A DNA stretch of 64,000 nucleotides, from NCBI GenBank assembly GCA_965243095.1, contig OZ251530.1, forward strand, positions 3,968,001 through 4,032,000, in the 5' to 3' direction. Under the pieces are notes generated by a model that saw nothing but the letters and a program-made list of their open reading frames with translations, did not search any database and had not been told where the DNA came from. Of this stretch, positions 34,694 through 43,637 are shown in pieces (position 1 is the first letter of the stretch; the number at the start of each line of letters is the position of its first letter). The translations under genes were made by a program, and so were the position numbers. The DNA comes from VXYL01 sp965243095 (lineage in GTDB: Bacteria > Pseudomonadota > Gammaproteobacteria > Pseudomonadales > Azotimanducaceae).

Positions 34694-36016
34694 TCAATGG
34701 GAACCGGCGATGCTGGCTGTCGCGGTGTCTGCGGCTGCCATGTTAAACGCGGGATACGGGATGTCGAGTGGTGCGACGCCGGCGCGATCCGGTTGGAAAC
34801 CGGGCCAGACGCAATCGGCCTTTGCCAGCAAAACGTCTTCCGCCCCATGCCGGTCGTTCCAAGTGTGACCGTGGCCGTGCCGCACCACCAGAAAACCGGC
34901 CGAGTGCGTGCGGTAGACGCTGCCGCCGGCGCGCACGACATCTTGCGCCAGCTTCACGTCGACGCTCGCCGGCGTGTTCCGCCAACCCCCGCAACGGCGA
35001 AGATCCTGTTGCGAAATGAGCAGGGCGCTGCCGGCAAGCGACGATGGCCAATAGCGCTCACTAGCCCCGTTGCGCCAGCGAATTGTGCGGTCGGCAGCGG
35101 CCAAGTAGATGTATTCAAGCCACTTGCCCACCAGCTGCGCCTGCGAGTATTCCCGCGCCAGCACCAAATCCCACAAATGGTCGGGCCCGTAGACTTCGTC
35201 GTCGTCCATCTTCGTCAGCAACGTGCCCGCGGCTGCGCCGGTGGCGGCGTTGAGCACCGCACCTTGCGTATCGCTCTCCGACAACCGCAAGACCTTGACC
35301 GGTCGTGGAAATTGCGCGAGATGCGGCTCGACGTCGACGAATCCCTCGCCGTGCAGCGCCAGCACCAGCTCGATCTCGGGGTAGGTCTGGCGGGCCACGT
35401 TGGCGAGCGCCCACGGCACGAATGACGGGCGCTTTGTGGCGAGCAGGATGGACACCAGGGGATGGTCACTCGCACATCGCCGCACACGGCCCCACGTCGA
35501 GTGTTGGCACAGTGCGGCGCGGCGCATCGCGATGCCGAGTCGCTCGCAGGCGTGGTCGTCGGCGGAGCATAGGTCTGTAGTCATCAGCGTAAAGAGCGGG
35601 TTGCCGAGCTGCGGCGCCAAGCGCCGGTCGCCGTCCGCCAAATGCACGATCACGCCCCACGCGGCCAAACGCACCAAGTCCCGGGCGCGCGCCGTGACGT
35701 CGGTGTGGAACGCCGCGGTGTCCTCCAAATGGCGGATTCGGCGCAGCCGGCGCAGGTTCGCGCGGTCGACCACGCAATGCGCCTTCGTCCCGGGCGGCAA
35801 GAGCTCGATCGGGCCGAGCGCCCCCACCTCGTTGCCGACGTCGCCACGCCAGCCAATCGGGTTGTATGCAAGCAGGTCGAAGGCAAGCGCGGATTCCCCA
35901 ACCTCCGCATACAAGTGCGACGAGGCTCTGCGAGCGCGTCGACTTCGCAACGCGCTGGCGCAGGTCCAGCAAGCCACGCGCTTTTTTCGCCGTACCTTGG
36001 CTACGAACGAAGGCAC
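34694..36016 (-). CDS. Glycosyltransferase family 2-like protein with long N-terminal domain
   Basis: Up to 440 aa; the GTG start at 36016 is uncertain because no clear ribosome site is seen. The first 190 residues form an unrecognised domain (SALAFDLLAYNPIGWRGD, VIVHLADGDRR). Residues about 190-400 are a GT-A fold: PLVSILLATKRPSFVPWALA, VLALHGEGF, then the metal-site TKMDDDEVYGPDHLWDL, SLAGSALLISQQDLRRCGGW and a C-terminal HGHTWN. It would transfer a sugar from a nucleotide donor; acceptor unknown. No other polysaccharide genes adjoin it. Confidence 0.75.
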   Translation of the reverse strand: MPSFVAKVRRKKRVACWTCASALRSRRARRASSHLYAEVGESALAFDLLAYNPIGWRGDVGNEVGALGPIELLPPGTKAHCVVDRANLRRLRRIRHLEDTAAFHTDVTARARDLVRLAAWGVIVHLADGDRRLAPQLGNPLFTLMTTDLCSADDHACERLGIAMRRAALCQHSTWGRVRRCASDHPLVSILLATKRPSFVPWALANVARQTYPEIELVLALHGEGFVDVEPHLAQFPRPVKVLRLSESDTQGAVLNAATGAAAGTLLTKMDDDEVYGPDHLWDLVLAREYSQAQLVGKWLEYIYLAAADRTIRWRNGASERYWPSSLAGSALLISQQDLRRCGGWRNTPASVDVKLAQDVVRAGGSVYRTHSAGFLVVRHGHGHTWNDRHGAEDVLLAKADCVWPGFQPDRAGVAPLDIPYPAFNMAAADTATASIAGSH

Positions 36017-36112
36017 GGAGGGTGCTTCGGCGTTGGGCCCGGGCTTGGCGCTTGTTCACAGCCCCGTGATCGGTCATGCTGCGGTTTCGCCAAGTGCCAA
36101 TTGGAGATCGAG

Positions 36113-36652
36113 ATGATCCACCCGTCCGCCCTGCTGTCGCTCACGCCCTTGCGGGCGGTTTGCGCCATTGCCCTCGCTATGGTCGTCGCGTTGCCCCGCG
36201 CCGGCGCCGAAGAAGAAGCCGCCGAGACGGAAACGCCGCCGCCTTCCGTCTCCGCGTTGGCGTGGATGACCGGCACTTGGGCGGGTCCGGCCGGCCCAAA
36301 CGAGCTGGAGGAGAACTGGACGGTGCCCAAGGCGGGTTCCATTCAGGCGATGGTGCGCATGACCGGTGGCGGCAAGACCAGCATGGTCGAGGTGATCGTC
36401 GTCGAAGAGGAGGAAGGTACGCTGCGCCTGCGCCTGCAGCAGTGGGATCCGGGCTTCAAGCCGCGCACGCCGGAACCCATGGTGTTCGCGCTCGAGGAAC
36501 TCGGCGAGAACACCGTGGCGTTCAAGGCCATCAGCGAGGGCGCAACCATGTCCACGCTGCGCTACACCCGCGACGGCGAGAAGTTCACCATCAGCATCCG
36601 CTTCGGCGAGGGTGCGCCGGAGATGGACATCCCTCTGGTAGCTGTGAACTAA
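36113..36652 (+). CDS. Exported DUF6265-like protein
   Basis: 179 aa from ATG 36113. A signal peptide (LRAVCAIALAMVVALPRAGA) is followed by an acidic linker. A single lipocalin-like domain then reads LAWMTGTWAGPAGPNELEEN, MVEVIVVEEEEGTLRLRLQQ and ATMSTLRYTRDGEKFTISI. The W-x-x-G-x-W opening is typical of the DUF6265 beta-barrel family, suspected to bind small hydrophobic ligands. It stands alone between reverse-strand genes; no partner is evident. Confidence 0.82.
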   Translation: MIHPSALLSLTPLRAVCAIALAMVVALPRAGAEEEAAETETPPPSVSALAWMTGTWAGPAGPNELEENWTVPKAGSIQAMVRMTGGGKTSMVEVIVVEEEEGTLRLRLQQWDPGFKPRTPEPMVFALEELGENTVAFKAISEGATMSTLRYTRDGEKFTISIRFGEGAPEMDIPLVAVN

Positions 36653-36660
36653 GAGCGGGC

Positions 36661-37431
36661 CTACTTGCCCTGCCAATTCGGCGGGCGCTTCTCGGCGAAC
36701 GCGCGCGGGCCTTCGATGAAGTCCTGGCTGGTTTGGAGGGCGGCCACGGATTCGTAGGGCACCCGCATGGATTCCTGTAGGGAAGCCATGCTCAGGCTGC
36801 GGTACACCACGTCCTTGCTGGCGCGGATGGAGAGCGGCGCGCACGCCAAGGTCATCTCCGCCCAGCGGCGCGTTTCCTCCATGAGCGAGTCGGCCGGCAC
36901 CACCGCGCTGACGAAGCCGAGCTCATAGCCTTCCTGCGCCGGCACGTGGCGGCCGGTGAGGATCATGCCGAGGGCGCGCTTGACGCCGATCTGCCGCGGC
37001 AGCCGCTGCAATCCCCCGGCCAGCGCCGCCAATCCCACCCGCGGTTCGGGCAGCGCGAAGATGGCGTTCTCCGAGGCGATGATGATGTCGCAGGCCAGCG
37101 CGATCTCGAAGCCGCCGCCCATCGCCACGCCGTTCACCGCGGCGTACACGGGTTTGGTGAGGTCGAAGCGCCCGGTCAGGCCGCCGAAGCCGCGCGGCGT
37201 CGGCACCCGCTCGCCGCCTTCGGCTTGGTAGCGCAGGTCGTTGCCGGCGGAAAAGCCGCGGCCTTCGCCGGTGATGATGGCCACCCACATGTCCGAGTCG
37301 GCGGCGTAGTCGTCGAACACCTCGCCCAACTCGGCGTTGGCCGGCGGGTGCAGCGCGTTCAACCGCTCGGGGCGGTTCAGCGTGACGGTCATGATGTGGT
37401 CGGTTTTGTCGACGGTGCAGAATTGCGGCAT
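36661..37431 (-). CDS. Enoyl-CoA hydratase/isomerase family protein
   Basis: 256 aa, canonical crotonase length. Blocks: MTVTLNRPERLNALHP, the oxyanion hole GRGFSAGNDLRYQAEG and AVNGVAMGGGFEIALACDII, and one catalytic-type Glu in IFALPEPRVGLAALAGGLQR. The pattern fits broad enoyl-CoA hydratases/isomerases; exact chemistry is open. It lies between the lipocalin-like protein and the TPR-sulfotransferase gene, and has a GGGAAC-type ribosome site before the ATG. Confidence 0.92.
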   Translation of the reverse strand: MPQFCTVDKTDHIMTVTLNRPERLNALHPPANAELGEVFDDYAADSDMWVAIITGEGRGFSAGNDLRYQAEGGERVPTPRGFGGLTGRFDLTKPVYAAVNGVAMGGGFEIALACDIIIASENAIFALPEPRVGLAALAGGLQRLPRQIGVKRALGMILTGRHVPAQEGYELGFVSAVVPADSLMEETRRWAEMTLACAPLSIRASKDVVYRSLSMASLQESMRVPYESVAALQTSQDFIEGPRAFAEKRPPNWQGK

Positions 37432-37486
37432 CGGCGTTCCCTCTTGTTGGCGAAAACGTAAGTGTGTTCGTTTTGCGCGGCTGACG

Positions 37487-39496
37487 CTACCCGCCCGCTA
37501 CCCGGCGCACATTCTCCGGCAACTCGTCGATGCACGGAGCGAGTTCCTCGCGCAGCCAGTCGATGTGCGGGGCGTAGGCGCGCCACTTGCCCAGCGCGTC
37601 GGCGTAGATGGGTTGGCGCACCTGTTCCGAGCTGGCGGTCTTCACTTCGCGCTGGGTTTCGAAGAAGCGCAGGCAGGCGGCTTCGAACGGCAGCCCGCAG
37701 TGCTCCAGCAGGCGGCGCACTTGCGTTTCCAAGTCGGTCACCGTGTCCTCGTAGTACACCGTGTGGACGGCGCCGGGCCACATTTCGTGCCAGTGGCGCA
37801 TGAGGCGGTCGTATTGTTGATAGTAATGCGCGAGATCCTCAAGGTCGTAGGTGAACGCCTGGCCGCTGGCGAACAGTTGCTTGTAGCAGCCGAGGCAGGC
37901 GTCGAGCGGATGGCGGCGGGCGTCGATGATCTTGGCGTTGGGCAGGACGAGGCGCAGGAAGCCGATGAGCGGGAAGTTGTTCGGCATCTTGTCCGTGAAG
38001 AACGGGGTGTCCGTTTGCCGGTGGCGGCGTGCGCCATCCAAATATTGCCGGCCGTAGGCGCACCAGTCGCGGCCGCGCAGTGCGCGGGCGGCTTGGGGAA
38101 ACCGCGCCGCGTCGGCCCGGTAGCGCCCCACGGAGGTGGCGGTGCGGCCTAGGACGGGCAGTTCCGAGGTGCCTTCCACTTGGCTGTGGCTGGCGAGAAT
38201 CTGCTCCACCAGCGTGGAGCCGGAGCGCGGCAGGCCAACGATGAAGATCGGGTCCGGGCTGGGGTCGCCTTCGCCGGCGTGCGCTTCGGCGAACGTCTTG
38301 TCGAACACTTCCACGATGTCGGCGTGGCGGCGCTCCATCTCTAGGGGATCGTGGCGAACCAAGGGCCGCTGGGCGCGGTTGCCGGCGGCGTAGTGGCGCC
38401 AGGCGGCGTCGAAGTCGCCTAGATCCTCGTGCGCCTTGCCGAGGGCGAAGTGGAAGTGGACGGTTTCGCTCTCGCTCAAATCCCCGCGTTCCAGCTGCTC
38501 CTCCATCGCCCGCACCTCGTCTGGCGCGAAGCGGAACACCTTGAGGTTCGCCATGCTCCAGTAGGCTTCGCCGAAGCGCGGGCGGAGCGCCACCGCGGTG
38601 CGGTACGCCTTGAGCGCGGCGTCGCGGTCGCCAACGGTCTTCAGCGCGTGGGCGTGGCTCAAATGCACCCCGGGCGCGTTCGGCTGCAGTTCCAAAGAAC
38701 GGCGGTAGGCGTCGATGCTGGGCTGCGGATAGCTGGCGCGGGAATAGGCGCTGCCGAGCCCGGCCCAAGCGTTGGCGTTGCCGGCATCCGCGTCCACGGC
38801 GCGCCGATACGCGGCGATGGCGTCCATGTGCTTCTCGCGTTCCAAGCAGACGCGGCCGAGGGTGAGCCAGGCGGCGCTGAAATCCGGCGCCAGCGCCGTC
38901 GCCTTGCGCAGCCACGCCTCGGCGTCCGAGAGGTTGCCCTCGCCGCGCCAGCACGCCACCGCCAAGTGGCGCATCGCGCTGACGTCCCGCGGGTGTTCCT
39001 TCAGCACTTCCCGGAGGCATTGCGCTGCTTCCTTGTAGCGTCCGGCGCGCAGATGCAGCACACCTTCGGCGACCTTGCCGGCGCGGGGGTCGCGGTCGAA
39101 GAACGCTTCGAAGTGGCCATCGGCTTCCTCGCCGCGGCCGAGCGCCGCGAGGGCGGTGCCGAGTTTCTTGTGCGCCTGCGGGGCGTCCGGCGCCAAGGCC
39201 ACGGCTTTGCGCAGCTGCGCCGCGGCTTCCTCGTAACGGTGCGCGAGCAGGCACACCGTGCCCAAGTCCTCATGCAACACGGCGTGTTCCGGGGCGAGTT
39301 CCAGCGCGTGGCGCAGCTGGGTTTCCGCTTCGTCGAGCCGCTTCTGCTTCGCCAACGCCCGCGCCAGCAGCGCGAGATGGCGCACGCTGCCCGGGTGCTC
39401 GCGCAGAATCCCCCGGCAAATGGCTTCGGCTTGCGCCGGCTGGTTGGCGCGCAGCGCTTGCACCGCGGCGGCGGTGTCGTCGCCGGTCTGCGCCAT
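37487..39496 (-). CDS. TPR-repeat sulfotransferase
   Basis: 669 aa from the ATG at 39496. About ten tetratricopeptide repeats fill residues 5-370 (for example EAETQLRHALELAPEHAVLH). The C-terminal 280 residues are a PAPS-dependent sulfotransferase: the 5'-phosphosulfate loop PIFIVGLPRSGSTLVEQIL, DKMPNNFPLIGFL with the 3'-phosphate region, and IIDARRHPLDACLGCYKQLF. It probably sulfates a protein or glycan docked on the TPR superhelix, like tyrosylprotein sulfotransferases; this is inference. It overlaps the upstream Asp/Asn hydroxylase gene by one base, so the two are co-expressed. Confidence 0.9.
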   Translation of the reverse strand: MAQTGDDTAAAVQALRANQPAQAEAICRGILREHPGSVRHLALLARALAKQKRLDEAETQLRHALELAPEHAVLHEDLGTVCLLAHRYEEAAAQLRKAVALAPDAPQAHKKLGTALAALGRGEEADGHFEAFFDRDPRAGKVAEGVLHLRAGRYKEAAQCLREVLKEHPRDVSAMRHLAVACWRGEGNLSDAEAWLRKATALAPDFSAAWLTLGRVCLEREKHMDAIAAYRRAVDADAGNANAWAGLGSAYSRASYPQPSIDAYRRSLELQPNAPGVHLSHAHALKTVGDRDAALKAYRTAVALRPRFGEAYWSMANLKVFRFAPDEVRAMEEQLERGDLSESETVHFHFALGKAHEDLGDFDAAWRHYAAGNRAQRPLVRHDPLEMERRHADIVEVFDKTFAEAHAGEGDPSPDPIFIVGLPRSGSTLVEQILASHSQVEGTSELPVLGRTATSVGRYRADAARFPQAARALRGRDWCAYGRQYLDGARRHRQTDTPFFTDKMPNNFPLIGFLRLVLPNAKIIDARRHPLDACLGCYKQLFASGQAFTYDLEDLAHYYQQYDRLMRHWHEMWPGAVHTVYYEDTVTDLETQVRRLLEHCGLPFEAACLRFFETQREVKTASSEQVRQPIYADALGKWRAYAPHIDWLREELAPCIDELPENVRRVAGG

Positions 39497-40080
39497 CAGG
39501 CTTGCGCCCGATCCGCGCCGGCGAGCCGCTCGGCGGGCAGGTAGTCGAAGATGAAGTGGACGCGGTCGGTGGGGCCGTTGTTCATCACCGAGTGCGGCTT
39601 TTGGTTGTTGATCTCGAAGGCGCGCCCGGCCGCCAAGCAGTGCGGCACGCCGTCGACAAGAAAGCGCACGCGGGGATTGGTGGTTAGCGGAACGTGGATG
39701 CGATGGCTTTGGCGGAAGGAATCGTGCTTGTCGCGGTGCGGCGCGATGCGCGCCCGCGTGGGCAGCCGCACCACCATCGCCCGCAACACCACGCCGCCGG
39801 GCGCGTAGTGGGCGTCGATCAGCTCGTGCATCAGCGGCTGGGCGACGCTGCCAAGGCGCGGCCAGCCCGCCGCTTGCCGCACCACCAGGCGCGGCCACTC
39901 GTCCACGTCCACGAACAACAGCACCAGGGATTGCGTGGCGCCGTGTACCTCGAACTCCGCCTGCCGCGACGCATCTTCACGCCACGCCTCGGGCGACAAG
40001 CCGTCCACGGCGGTGCGCAACGGCTCGCACGGCGCCACGCCAAGGTCGCGCACGCTTTCGTTGTTCGGCAATTCGGCCAT
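39496..40080 (-). CDS. Aspartyl/asparaginyl beta-hydroxylase-type dioxygenase
   Basis: 194 aa. Fe(II)/2OG cupin fold with the HxD iron site in IAPHRDKHDSF, the distal His in EINNQKPHSVMN, and a 2OG-binding Arg in HRIHVPL. Family members hydroxylate Asp/Asn side chains or small peptides. The stop TGA overlaps the ATG of the TPR-sulfotransferase (TGATG), and both are on the reverse strand. Co-translation suggests successive modification of the same protein or peptide target: hydroxylation, then sulfation. Confidence 0.85.
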   Translation of the reverse strand: MAELPNNESVRDLGVAPCEPLRTAVDGLSPEAWREDASRQAEFEVHGATQSLVLLFVDVDEWPRLVVRQAAGWPRLGSVAQPLMHELIDAHYAPGGVVLRAMVVRLPTRARIAPHRDKHDSFRQSHRIHVPLTTNPRVRFLVDGVPHCLAAGRAFEINNQKPHSVMNNGPTDRVHFIFDYLPAERLAGADRAQA

Positions 40081-40170
40081 CTGGCGCGCGGCCCGTGCTG
40101 TCCGTCAAAAAGCCAACCGCGAGTATAGCGACTCGCGTTCTTGTCGACGCCGAATCACGCAAACGCACAC

Positions 40171-40262
40171 GGGGCGTGCGACATCCTGGGAGCGCGGGCG
40201 TCTCGCCCGCACAAGGTGAATGCCCGTGAACGAAAATGCGGGCGAGACGCCCGCGCTCCCAG
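40171..40262. repeat. Dispersed palindromic repeat, copy b
   Basis: The leader GCGTGCGACATCCTGGGAGC is followed by hairpin arms GGGAGCGCGGGCGTCTCGCC (left, about 40188) and its complement (right, 40238-40260). It lies 16 bases before the PH-domain gene, so its hairpin could affect that gene's expression. Same family as copies at 441, 56555 and 62502. Confidence 0.8.
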
Positions 40263-40277
40263 GAAGCAGGCGTTAGA

Positions 40278-40895
40278 ATGGCGCGGTTCGTTCGGTGCCC
40301 GCTTGTGTTCGTCAATCCGGAAGTGTCCATCGACTCGCTGCCCGCGGCGGAGCGCGTGGAGTGGCGGCCGCTCGACTCCAGCTATCTGCCGCGTGTGCTT
40401 CTTGGGCAGGCGATACGGTGGGTGATCATCCTCGGCATCGCGGGGGTGGCGCAGGTGTTGCTGACGCCCCTCGCGCCGCCCTGGTTGGCGCAGTGGCCCT
40501 TGGTGCCGCTGCTCTGGGCCGTGCTTGGCTTGGCGGCGCTGCGGGCGCTGCTGTGGCCTTTCGTCAGCGTGCCCCGTTGCGGCTACGCGGTGCGCGACAA
40601 GGACATCCTCTACAAGTCCGGCGTGTTGTGGCGCAACAACCAAGTGGTGCCGTTCAACCGCGTGCAACACGCAGTCAACGGCCACGGGCCTTTGGATAGG
40701 TACTTCCACCTCGCCACGCTCACCGTGAACACGGCCGGCGGCGGCTTGTCCGTACCCGGGCTCGCCGAGGACGTGGCCGAACGCCTGCGCGTACACATCG
40801 TGGCCAGACTGCGCGCCGCCGCGGAAGCGGAGGCCGCCGCGGCGTCGGATCCAAGCCCTCACCCCGCGCCTCCAGCGGGCGAACCTCCGCCGTGA
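40278..40895 (+). CDS. PH-domain membrane protein (YdbS-like)
   Basis: 205 aa from ATG 40278. Two membrane helices (WVIILGIAGVAQVLLTPLA and LVPLLWAVLGLAALRALLW) precede one bacterial PH domain (bPH2): CGYAVRDKDILYKSGVLWRN, VVPFNRVQHAVNGHGPLDR, FHLATLTVNTAGGG. YdbS/YdbT pairs act at the inner membrane and have been linked to envelope homeostasis. The partner gene follows with a 4-base overlap. The C-terminal tail is Pro/Ala-rich. Confidence 0.9.
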   Translation: MARFVRCPLVFVNPEVSIDSLPAAERVEWRPLDSSYLPRVLLGQAIRWVIILGIAGVAQVLLTPLAPPWLAQWPLVPLLWAVLGLAALRALLWPFVSVPRCGYAVRDKDILYKSGVLWRNNQVVPFNRVQHAVNGHGPLDRYFHLATLTVNTAGGGLSVPGLAEDVAERLRVHIVARLRAAAEAEAAAASDPSPHPAPPAGEPPP

Positions 40896-42514
40896 AAGAG
40901 CCTTCCGCCTTGGAAGGAGAAACGCCCGCTTTTGCGGGCGGGGCCGGCGAGGACGAGCTGTCCGCGCACACCCACTGGCAGCGCACATCGCCGTTCGCGA
41001 TTTGGTTCTTCCTGGCCAGCACCTTGAAAGGCATGTTCGCCGGCGGGGCGCAGATGGCAGGGTCTTTCGCCACGTTGGCTGTGGTCGGCAGTCAAGGCGG
41101 CGTTGTGGGGTTCGTGGCGGGCGCATTCGCGCTAATTGCCTTGGGTGCCGTCACCGGGACGGTGCGCTATTTCTTCTTCCGCTACTCTCTGCAACCGGAT
41201 CGGGTGCGCATCCGCCAAGGCGTCTTCAAAAAGACGGAACTCAACGTCCATTTCGAGCGCATCCAAGGCGTGACGGTGGAGCAATCGCTGGTCTTCCGCC
41301 TGTTGGGCTTGGTCACGGTGGGCTTCGACACCGCCGGCTCCGCCGGGCAGGAGGGGCAGTTGCCAGCGGTGTCGCCTAGCTTTGCGACCGCCTTGCGCGC
41401 CCGCATCGAGCGCGAGCGCAAGACGCGGCAAATCCCCGCGGCGGCCTCGGACGCCGCGCCGACCTCCCACGTCGAACCAGGCGAACGTCTGGTGCATCTA
41501 GGCAACGGCGACATGGTGCGCATCGGCCTCGCCGACCGCGGCGTGTTGGCCGGCTTGGCGGTGGCGCCGTTCCTAGGGCAGATGGTCGAGGGCAAAATCC
41601 GCGAGTGGGCCGAATCGCAGTTGCGACACTTGGCCGCGGAGTTCCAGGAACTCAACCTGCTGGTCGCCGGCTCGATGGTCGCCGGCGCCTTGGTGGTGGT
41701 GTTGGTGTTGGCGCTAATGGCCACCATCGCCTCGGCGTTCTTCCGCTACCACGACTTCACCCTGTTCGCGGCCAGCTCGGACGACGGCAACACGCGGTTC
41801 CGCTCCTTGCGCGGCTTGTTCACGCGCCGGGAAACCGTGGTGATGCGCACCAAGATTCAACAGTTGCGGTTGTCGCAAAGTTTGGTTTTTCGCTGGTTCG
41901 GACGCTTTCACTTGCGCGCGTTGCCGGCCGGGGGCAGCATTCCAGCCACCAGTGCCCAAAACGCCGCGCAGGCGGACGACAACCTGCATGTGCCCGCGCT
42001 GGCTGCGGAGACGGTGCGCCCGTTGGCGGCAAGGGTGTTCGCCGAAGAAGGCGAACGGCTCAGCCTGCTGCCGGCCGAGGATGCCTTCGAGGGCATCTCG
42101 CCCGCGTACATTGGAGCGCGTTTGCGCGTGGTTGGCATGGCGCCGGCGCTGCTGGCGTTGGCCGCGCTCTACCCGTTCTTCGGCCCGGTCAGCCTCTGGT
42201 GCCTCGCGTGGGTGCCGCTCACCGGGCTGGTGGCTTGGCAGAAGTGGCGGCGACACGCGTACATGCACACCGACGAGGGGCTTGCCGTGCGCACCGGCTT
42301 GCTCGGCTTCAAGGTGGACGCGTGCCTGCTGCGCAAGGTGCAGAACGTGGTGTTCCACCAGTCGCCGCTGCAACGCCGCAAAGGGCTTGCCACCTTGGAC
42401 GTGGGTTTGGCGTCCGGCAGCGTGACGCTGCTTTACATCCCTTACGCCAAAGCCTGCCGCCTGCGCGACTACATTCTCTACAAAATCGAGAGCAGCCGCG
42501 GGCCCTGGCATTGA
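40892..42514 (+). CDS. PH-domain membrane protein (YdbT-like)
   Basis: 540 aa, GTG start inside the ydbS stop. Three bPH2 domains alternate with paired membrane helices: YSLQPDRVRIRQGVFKKTEL and FERIQGVTVEQSLVFRLLG (first), FRSLRGLFTRRETVVMRTKI (second), VRTGLLGFKVDACLLRKVQN and the closing TLDVGLASGSVTLLYIPY (third). This is the usual large partner of YdbS. The pair probably forms one inner-membrane complex with cytosolic PH domains. Confidence 0.92.
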   Translation: MKEPSALEGETPAFAGGAGEDELSAHTHWQRTSPFAIWFFLASTLKGMFAGGAQMAGSFATLAVVGSQGGVVGFVAGAFALIALGAVTGTVRYFFFRYSLQPDRVRIRQGVFKKTELNVHFERIQGVTVEQSLVFRLLGLVTVGFDTAGSAGQEGQLPAVSPSFATALRARIERERKTRQIPAAASDAAPTSHVEPGERLVHLGNGDMVRIGLADRGVLAGLAVAPFLGQMVEGKIREWAESQLRHLAAEFQELNLLVAGSMVAGALVVVLVLALMATIASAFFRYHDFTLFAASSDDGNTRFRSLRGLFTRRETVVMRTKIQQLRLSQSLVFRWFGRFHLRALPAGGSIPATSAQNAAQADDNLHVPALAAETVRPLAARVFAEEGERLSLLPAEDAFEGISPAYIGARLRVVGMAPALLALAALYPFFGPVSLWCLAWVPLTGLVAWQKWRRHAYMHTDEGLAVRTGLLGFKVDACLLRKVQNVVFHQSPLQRRKGLATLDVGLASGSVTLLYIPYAKACRLRDYILYKIESSRGPWH

Positions 42515-42671
42515 CGGGCCGGGTTCGGTTTTCGCCCAACCTCACCACGGGCTATCTCTTCTGATAACTTCGTACAAATCTGTACTATGTTATTGATTTA
42601 TAAAAACAAGTTGCCAATGCCCGTGCGGTGGCGTAGGCTAGAGCCATCCTCTCTTCCACATAGCGAGCGCC

Positions 42672-43637
42672 ATGAACCGCCGCCCCATTTACCGCCGATC
42701 ATCGCCAGCGGAAACCACCGCCAACGGCGCGGCCGTCCGCGCCAATCCGGGCCCGCCGCTGGCGGAGCTCGGCTTCGACAACGCCTATCGTCGCTACCGC
42801 ATGACGGCCGCGGAACAGCGGGACTCCGAGCGCCGGCTGGAGTTCTGGGATGGCGACACGGAAACCGCGCTGGAGGTCCGCGAGGGCCCCACCCCGTACC
42901 ACGAGCGGCCCTCGCACCGCCTCGCCCAGCTCGTCGAGCGCATCGCCCTGGTGCGCGGCAAGCCCATCGCCTGCTTCGGCAACATGGACTTGGAGTTTCC
43001 GGCCAAAGGCGAGTGCCGCAAGCGCGTCCTGCAGGCGGACCAGTCGCTGTACCTGCACCCGGAGCGCGCCAACCTCGTGGGGCCGTCCGCGATGGTGGTG
43101 GGCGAGAACCACTATCCCGACGTGGTGATGGAGGTGGACTACAGCACGGACGTGCGCCGCGCCAAGCTGCAGCTGTACGAGGCGTGGGGTTTCCCCGAGG
43201 TGTGGGTGAACGTGCCGGAGCGGTCGCCGTGGCACCGGCCGCACGGCTTGATCATCCACCTGCGCGAGGACAACGCCTTCGCCCCGGCGCCGGCGAGCCG
43301 CGCCTTTCCGGGCTGGCGGGCGACGGAGATCCACACGGCGCTGAACGAGGAGCGGCTTTCCGAGGGCACGGTGCAGGCGCTCGAACGGGTTGGCCGCGTT
43401 CTCGGCGAGCGCGCCGGCACCGGGCCGGACGACGACCCGCTGATGCGCTCGGTGCGGCAGCAGACCCGCGCCGCGCTCGTGCGCCGCCTGCTCGCATCCA
43501 GAGGCGTGCCGGTGGCAGCGAACTTCCCCCTCGACCAACCGGGCTTCGCCGATGCGGACGTCGAAGCCCTGGCCGACATCGTGTTGGAATGCACCAGTCA
43601 AGCGGACTTCGCCGCTCGGCTTAGGAAGACACGATGA
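42672..43637 (+). CDS. Uma2-family (DUF820) endonuclease-like protein, copy 1
   Basis: 321 aa. The Uma2 PD-(D/E)XK-type core includes NHYPDVVMEVDYSTDVRRAK (acidic pair plus Lys) and the LYEAWGFPEVWV continuation. N-terminal residues 30-110 carry RYRMTAAEQRDSERRLEFWD. Uma2 proteins are multicopy in cyanobacteria and some proteobacteria, with no settled role; many are thought to be nucleases tied to mobile DNA. AT-rich upstream DNA (42560-42620), unlike its GC-rich neighbours, may hold the promoter. Copy 2 overlaps its stop codon. Confidence 0.8.
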   Translation: MNRRPIYRRSSPAETTANGAAVRANPGPPLAELGFDNAYRRYRMTAAEQRDSERRLEFWDGDTETALEVREGPTPYHERPSHRLAQLVERIALVRGKPIACFGNMDLEFPAKGECRKRVLQADQSLYLHPERANLVGPSAMVVGENHYPDVVMEVDYSTDVRRAKLQLYEAWGFPEVWVNVPERSPWHRPHGLIIHLREDNAFAPAPASRAFPGWRATEIHTALNEERLSEGTVQALERVGRVLGERAGTGPDDDPLMRSVRQQTRAALVRRLLASRGVPVAANFPLDQPGFADADVEALADIVLECTSQADFAARLRKTR

